Part shown: positions 60,142 through 64,000 of the stretch, piece after piece
Position numbering within the stretch: the stretch's first letter is position 1
How the letters are laid out: every line of letters begins with the position of its first letter
Source: Pseudodesulfovibrio tunisiensis
GTDB taxonomy: Bacteria > Desulfobacterota > Desulfovibrionia > Desulfovibrionales > Desulfovibrionaceae
DNA: 64,000 bases
Reading direction: 5' to 3'
NCBI RefSeq assembly: GCF_022809775.1
Contig: NZ_CP094380.1
Coordinates: 1-64,000, forward strand
Program-made: the position numbers and the translations under genes
The notes under the pieces: generated by a model
What the model saw: only the letters and a program-made list of their open reading frames with translations
Told to the model about the DNA's origin: nothing
Database searches by the model: none

Positions 60142-60968
60142 TGGTCGACCTCCCGAGGCAGGGAAATGGTTCTGAGTGCCAGAAAAAAGACCATGCTGAC
60201 CACGATGAGAATCACGGCCACGGGCTGGGACCAGGCAAGGCCGTATGCCGTGAACCTTTCGTACATGAGCACGGGCGCGATCATGGGATGGTAGGCCACG
60301 ATGATGATGGCCCCGAATTCGCTGATGGCGCGAGCCATGCACATGATCATGCCCACGAGCATGTAGCGCCACGACAGGGGCAGGGTGACCCGGAAGAAGG
60401 TTGCCGCCGGGTTGGCGCCGAGTGAGCGGGACACGTTTTCCAGCCGTGCGGGCACGGATTCGATGCCCGCCTTTACCGTATTCACGTAAAAGGGCATGCC
60501 CACGAACACGAGTACGGCCACTATGCCGGTGCGCGTGCCCAGAATTTCCACGCCAAGGGCCTGCAAAGCCTGCCCGAAGGCCGTGTCCCGGCCCGTGAGG
60601 CCGAGCAGGGCGATGCCCACCACGGGATGCGGGATCATGATCGGCAGGTCGATCAGGCTTTCCACCAGCTTCTTGCCCGGAAATTCGCGTCGGGCCATGA
60701 CGTAGGCCAGAGGCGTTCCGGTCACGAATGCAATGAGCGCGGCCATGCCTGACGTGGACATGGACAGCCAGACCGACTCCAGCACCTGTGGATCGGCCAG
60801 AGTGGTGGAAAGCTGCTCCCACGAGGGGGCGGCAATGGTTCTGGCAAGGGGAAGTCCGATGTACAGCAGCACCAGCGCTGCGGACCCGATCAGCCAGAAC
60901 CCGAAGCATGCCCCGGGGAGGCTTCGGAATATCGACGCGCCTCCCCGGGACCAGACAGCGGTGTTCAT
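60138..60968 (-). CDS. wtpB: WtpB, tungstate/molybdate ABC permease
   Basis: A 276-aa permease with five or six membrane helices and the EAA loop (ENVSRSLGANPAATFFRVTLPL). It lies between the binding protein and the ATPase in the order wtpA-wtpB-wtpC on the minus strand and overlaps wtpC. Confidence 0.92.
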   Translation of the reverse strand: MNTAVWSRGGASIFRSLPGACFGFWLIGSAALVLLYIGLPLARTIAAPSWEQLSTTLADPQVLESVWLSMSTSGMAALIAFVTGTPLAYVMARREFPGKKLVESLIDLPIMIPHPVVGIALLGLTGRDTAFGQALQALGVEILGTRTGIVAVLVFVGMPFYVNTVKAGIESVPARLENVSRSLGANPAATFFRVTLPLSWRYMLVGMIMCMARAISEFGAIIIVAYHPMIAPVLMYERFTAYGLAWSQPVAVILIVVSMVFFLALRTISLPREVDQ

Positions 60969-60975
60969 GAAACGG

Positions 60976-61962
60976 TTATTCGTTGATTTCCACGAATTTC
61001 TTCAGGCTGTCGGGCAGGCTGGCCATGCCGTCCTTGGTGGTGCGCACCGGTTCGAACGGCGGCTGGCCCATGTCCTTGAGCACCTTGAGTCCGCCCTGCG
61101 GATCGAACATGTAGGCCAGAAAGGCTTCGGTCGCTTCCCTGTTGGCGGACTGGTCGATCATGGTGATGCCGTAGGTGATGGACTTGCCCACGCGTTCGAT
61201 GAAGGTGCCGGGCTTCTTGCCGGTGACCTTGACGCGGGCGCTCTTGTAGAACGGGGTCAGCTTGTAGTCGCTGAGGTTCAGGTGGTTGTCCAGCGTCACG
61301 TACTTGAGACCGTGCTGCACGGCCACGGACAGGTATTCCCATGCATAGTCCATGTGACCGGCCTGAAGCAGGGAAATGAGTTCCACGGATTTGGGCCGGA
61401 TGTTCTTTTCGGGCCGGTTGGCGATGAGCTGTTCGGCAAGGCCGGGCTTCTTGTAGAATTTTTCCGCGAGCTGGAGCACCATGATGGAGCGGTAGCCGCA
61501 GGGGTCCAGATTGGGATCGGAATGGCCCCAGACCACGCCGGGCGTGGACAGGATGTCATACCAGTTGTCTGCGTTGATCCTGTCCGCGAACTTGCTTTTG
61601 TCCGTGTAGCACAGCACCATCTGGTTGGTGGCGAAGCGCACGTTCCAGGACGCGAATTTCGGGATCAGGTTCTTGTCGATGACCACATAGTCGGCCGACG
61701 CCATGATGTCAGCGGGCTTGCCCACTTCGGAGATGAGCCGGGCCATCTTGGTGGAACCGCCAGCCTCGCGCTGCACGTCCACCTTGGGATATTTGGCTTC
61801 GAAGGCCTTTTCCATGGCCGCGAAGGGCACGGACAGGCTGCCCGCATGAAAGATGACGACCTTTCCGGACGGTTCGGCTTGGGCCGGGGACTGCGTCAGC
61901 ACGAGCGCGGCGCAGGCGAGAATCAGAACGCTGGCAATGGTAAGCACGGATTTGCCTTTCAT
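60976..61962 (-). CDS. wtpA: WtpA, tungstate/molybdate-binding protein
   Basis: A 328-aa periplasmic binding protein. The signal peptide ends near residue 29 (PAQAEP). Family motifs are [13 protein letters not shown] (near 36), [12 protein letters not shown] and [14 protein letters not shown], typical of the WtpA branch rather than ModA. ATG at 61962 has GGAG upstream; the longer upstream frame is not credible. Regulation by tungsten status is likely, and a GATATGAC repeat lies 80 bp upstream. Confidence 0.92.
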   Translation of the reverse strand: MKGKSVLTIASVLILACAALVLTQSPAQAEPSGKVVIFHAGSLSVPFAAMEKAFEAKYPKVDVQREAGGSTKMARLISEVGKPADIMASADYVVIDKNLIPKFASWNVRFATNQMVLCYTDKSKFADRINADNWYDILSTPGVVWGHSDPNLDPCGYRSIMVLQLAEKFYKKPGLAEQLIANRPEKNIRPKSVELISLLQAGHMDYAWEYLSVAVQHGLKYVTLDNHLNLSDYKLTPFYKSARVKVTGKKPGTFIERVGKSITYGITMIDQSANREATEAFLAYMFDPQGGLKVLKDMGQPPFEPVRTTKDGMASLPDSLKKFVEINE

Positions 61963-62044
61963 GGTTTTCCTCTCCTTGGGGGTTCTTTGGCAACTGTTTT
62001 CCTCGTTCGGGGTTATGCCCTGCCAAGCATAGTAGGTCAATGAA

Positions 62045-62068
62045 GATATGACTACATATGGATATGAC
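62045..62068 (-). promoter_or_regulatory. GATATGAC direct repeats upstream of wtpA
   Basis: GATATGAC at 62045-62052 and 62061-62068 flank a CATATG centre (62055-62060). The region lies in the wtpA promoter area. Tungsten/molybdenum regulators bind AT-rich sites near such promoters, but this pattern does not clearly match a known ModE or TunR site. Confidence 0.4.
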
Positions 62069-62089
62069 ACTGGCAGGGAAAAAGGAAAA

Positions 62090-62118
62090 GGCCCGGCTCC
62101 GAAAGTGGAGCCAGGCCC
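62090..62118 (-). terminator. Intrinsic terminator of rlpA
   Basis: GGCCcGGCTCC and GGAGCCaGGCC arms pair across a 5- to 6-nt loop (GAAAG region). On the minus strand the stem is followed by TTTTCCTTTTT. It lies 24 bp beyond the rlpA stop. Confidence 0.85.
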
Positions 62119-62141
62119 TGTTCTGTCTGGGGATGCGGCTT

Positions 62142-62909
62142 TCAACCGACGATGTAGCAGGAGGGGAAATGCGGTCTGAGTGCACTGCGCACCCGTTCGG
62201 CACGGTCCCGGTTCGAGTAGGAACCGGCCTGAACAACGTGCAGGGTGCGGCCGTTGCGGCTGATCGTGGTAATGCGGGACCCCTTGTATCCGGCGCGGAT
62301 CAGGGTGCGGTGCGCGTTCACTGCGTTGTCGCGGTTGGCGAACGCGCCCACGCGGACATGGTAGCTGGTGGAGGCCGATGCATGGACCGGGCGGCTTGCG
62401 GGCACGGTTCCGATGGCCTCGATGCGGACCTTGGTCACGCCTCTGTCCACGGAACCGAGCTGTCGAGCTGCGCCATAGGACAGGTCGAGCAGTCTTCCGC
62501 TCACGAAGGGGCCTCGATCATTGACCGTCAGAATCACGTTCCGGCCGTTTTCCAGATTGGTGACGCGGATTCTGGTGCCCAGAGGCAGGGTCTTGTGTGC
62601 CGCAGTCAGGGCGTACATGTTGTAGATTTCGCCGTTGGCGGTCTTCCTGCCATGGAAATCCTCGCCGTACCAGGAAGCATAGCCGGTTTCGGCGTATCCG
62701 GCGGCCGTCTTCAGCGGATGGTAGGTGCGGCCCATGACCGTGTAGGGATTGGTCTTCGCACTTCTGGGCGCGGTGGCCTGGGGTTGCCGCTGGGCGGACC
62801 CGGGTGTGGAATAGATATGTCTGGGGAACGGGTTGACGCTGTTCAGGGTCGCACAGCCGGACATTGCCAGCAGGGCCATGATGAAAAGAAACGAAGTGAA
62901 GTGGCGCAT
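62142..62909 (-). CDS. rlpA: RlpA, septal-ring lytic transglycosylase with SPOR domain
   Basis: A 255-aa lipoprotein (MSGCAT, Cys about 19). The double-psi beta-barrel RlpA domain covers about 72-165 ([34 protein letters not shown]) with the catalytic Asp/His-type motifs. A C-terminal SPOR domain (about 180-255) binds denuded septal peptidoglycan. It acts in cell separation. A sigma-54 promoter lies upstream. Confidence 0.93.
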   Translation of the reverse strand: MRHFTSFLFIMALLAMSGCATLNSVNPFPRHIYSTPGSAQRQPQATAPRSAKTNPYTVMGRTYHPLKTAAGYAETGYASWYGEDFHGRKTANGEIYNMYALTAAHKTLPLGTRIRVTNLENGRNVILTVNDRGPFVSGRLLDLSYGAARQLGSVDRGVTKVRIEAIGTVPASRPVHASASTSYHVRVGAFANRDNAVNAHRTLIRAGYKGSRITTISRNGRTLHVVQAGSYSNRDRAERVRSALRPHFPSCYIVG

Positions 62910-63013
62910 CCTTGCCTCCTGTGCCGGCCGATCCGTGGCCGGGAATGCCGCCGGGAATATCCCTCTCCCGGTTTGGCGTTGCTCCGTCGGTTTTCCAATA
63001 CTGTCCCGTACTT

Positions 63014-63030
63014 ATGCAGGTTGCGTGCCA
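63014..63030 (-). promoter_or_regulatory. Sigma-54 promoter of rlpA
   Basis: On the minus strand TGGCAC-GCAAC-CTGCA fits the -24/-12 consensus (TGGCAC-N5-TTGCA) with one mismatch; the invariant GG lies at 63028-63029 and GC at 63016-63017. Transcription would start near 63003, giving a 94-nt leader to rlpA. A sigma-54 activator gene begins just upstream in the same direction. Confidence 0.75.
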
Positions 63031-63083
63031 TGTCTGACGCATTGGTTCTGTGGCGTAATATGCTGAAATAAAAGCATGAATGT

Positions 63084-64000
63084 TTACATTTCTTCCTGTC
63101 GGGAAAATGTCGCGGCGTCCGTTTTTCCGTGTCGGTCATCGTACAGGGACAGTCCGTACTTCTTCAGCAATGAATACAGGTGGGAGCGTGACAGGTGCGA
63201 GCGCTTCAGAATTTCCGGAAGCGAGCCGTCGCACTGGCGGATGAGTTCCCCGAGATAGACCTTTTCCGCCGTGCTCTTGAATTCCCGCAGGGATGGGAGC
63301 TGCTGGTCGAAGATGTCTTCGAATATCTGCTGCCCGATTCTGCCGGCCCGGGTTTCCCCCGGGAGAATCGTTTTTTTCGGAAGGCACGTCCGTGCCCGTC
63401 ATCTTTCTTATTTGCGCCCGGGCAACTGCAATGCGCAGGCTGCGCGGCAGGTGCATGGTGTACAGGGTCTTTTCCTCACCCGCCGCGATGACGGCCCGTT
63501 CCAGAATATTGAACAGTTCCCGCACATTGCCCGGCCAGTCGAAGTTCTTGAGCATGGCCACGAAGTCCGAGCCAAAGGTCTTGGACGGCAGGCCGTACTG
63601 GTCGCAGAGCCGCGTCACGTGATGCATGGAAAGGGCCTTGATGTCCTCGGTGCGCTGGCGCAGCGGCGGCAGATGGATGCGCATGGTCTTGATGCGGAAG
63701 AGCAGGTCCGAACGGAATTCCCCCTGATCGACCCTGTCGTCCAGATCGCGGTTCGTGGCTGCCACGAGTCGGAAGTCGCTGGACTGTTCGCGTGTGTCGC
63801 CCACGGGCCGGAACGTGTGCTCCTGAAGCACGCGCAAAAAGGATTTCTGGATGGAGAGCGGCATTTCGCCCACCTCGTCCAGAAACAGGGTGCCGCCGTC
63901 CGCCAGCTTGACCAGCCCGATGCGGCGGACTGGGCGCCGGTGAACGCGCCCTTGCGATGGCCGAACAGGGTGGATTCCACCAGACTTTCGGTCAGGGAGG
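63084..64000 (-). CDS. Sigma-54 activator, truncated by window edge, two frameshifts
   Basis: The readable C-terminal 300 residues include GAFTGA (ESTLFGHRKGAFTGAQ), Walker B ([13 protein letters not shown]), the WPGNVRELFNILER motif and a Fis-like end (LPEILKRSHLSRSHLYSLLKKYGL) stopping at 63084. Two single-base shifts break it: one missing base in the G-run near 63924-63928 (after GAQSAA) and one extra base in the five C at 63356-63360. Restored, it is an ordinary NtrC-type activator. The amino terminus lies outside the window. Confidence 0.85.

Noticed and set aside
62910..63002. Second GEMM-type riboswitch in the rlpA leader
   Set aside because: A GCCAAACCGGG stretch looks similar, but the conserved GGACGnAAAGCC core is missing.

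Overview
The window is GC-rich bacterial DNA, most likely from a Desulfovibrio-type sulfate reducer (Desulfovibrionales). This is inferred from the tungstate ABC transporter, Cys-rich 4Fe-4S proteins, sigma-54 regulators and general gene style; no rRNA is present to confirm it. Roughly the first 42.9 kb is one integrative and conjugative element (ICE). The rest is chromosomal backbone.

ICE layout. The left end (1-3100) has arm-type repeats, a tyrosine integrase, an excisionase-like protein, and two divergent XRE regulators with palindromic operators. From 3103 to 25212 runs a long IncP/RP4-like transfer operon: traK-traL-traM, trbB-C-D-E-J-L-F-G. It then enters a type IVB (thin pilus) cluster, pilN-O-P-Q-R-S, a second ATPase, pilM and pilV, before returning to trbI. 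The junction gene is a TrbH-PilL(TcpQ) fusion, so the two machines appear physically linked. Then follow ssb, the coupling protein traG, a protein whose own gene holds eight in-frame copies of a 22-bp GATACC-N10-GGTATC repeat (a candidate phage lambda-O-like origin), the TraF peptidase, an ArdC-primase fusion, an HD hydrolase and several unknowns. On the other strand lie the relaxase and TraJ with an RP4-like oriT. The cargo is umuDC and an AT-richer three-gene ABC-3C-type defence system. The ICE ends beside a tRNA-Ala(CGC), its presumed target.

The tRNA/chromosome junction (about 42951-43041) is homopolymer junk and almost certainly an assembly artefact. Single-base frameshifts are also visible in trbI, in a periplasmic binding protein and twice in the last regulator, mostly in short homopolymers, so sequence error is the first explanation for each.

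Chromosomal part. In order: a CgeB-like glycosyltransferase, rlmE, yebC-ruvC-ruvA-ruvB, a zinc-ribbon protein, a retropepsin-like protease with a RimK ligase, a solute-binding protein, an orphan GEMM-I cyclic-dinucleotide riboswitch with its own terminator, and a GntR-FMN oxidase-TauE operon with GGTnnnACC operators. Then come a sigma-54 PAS regulator (GAFSGA variant), an MscS channel, a ferredoxin-like protein, a Tat NTF2-like protein, the wtpCBA tungstate transporter, rlpA with a sigma-54 promoter, and a truncated sigma-54 activator at the right edge.
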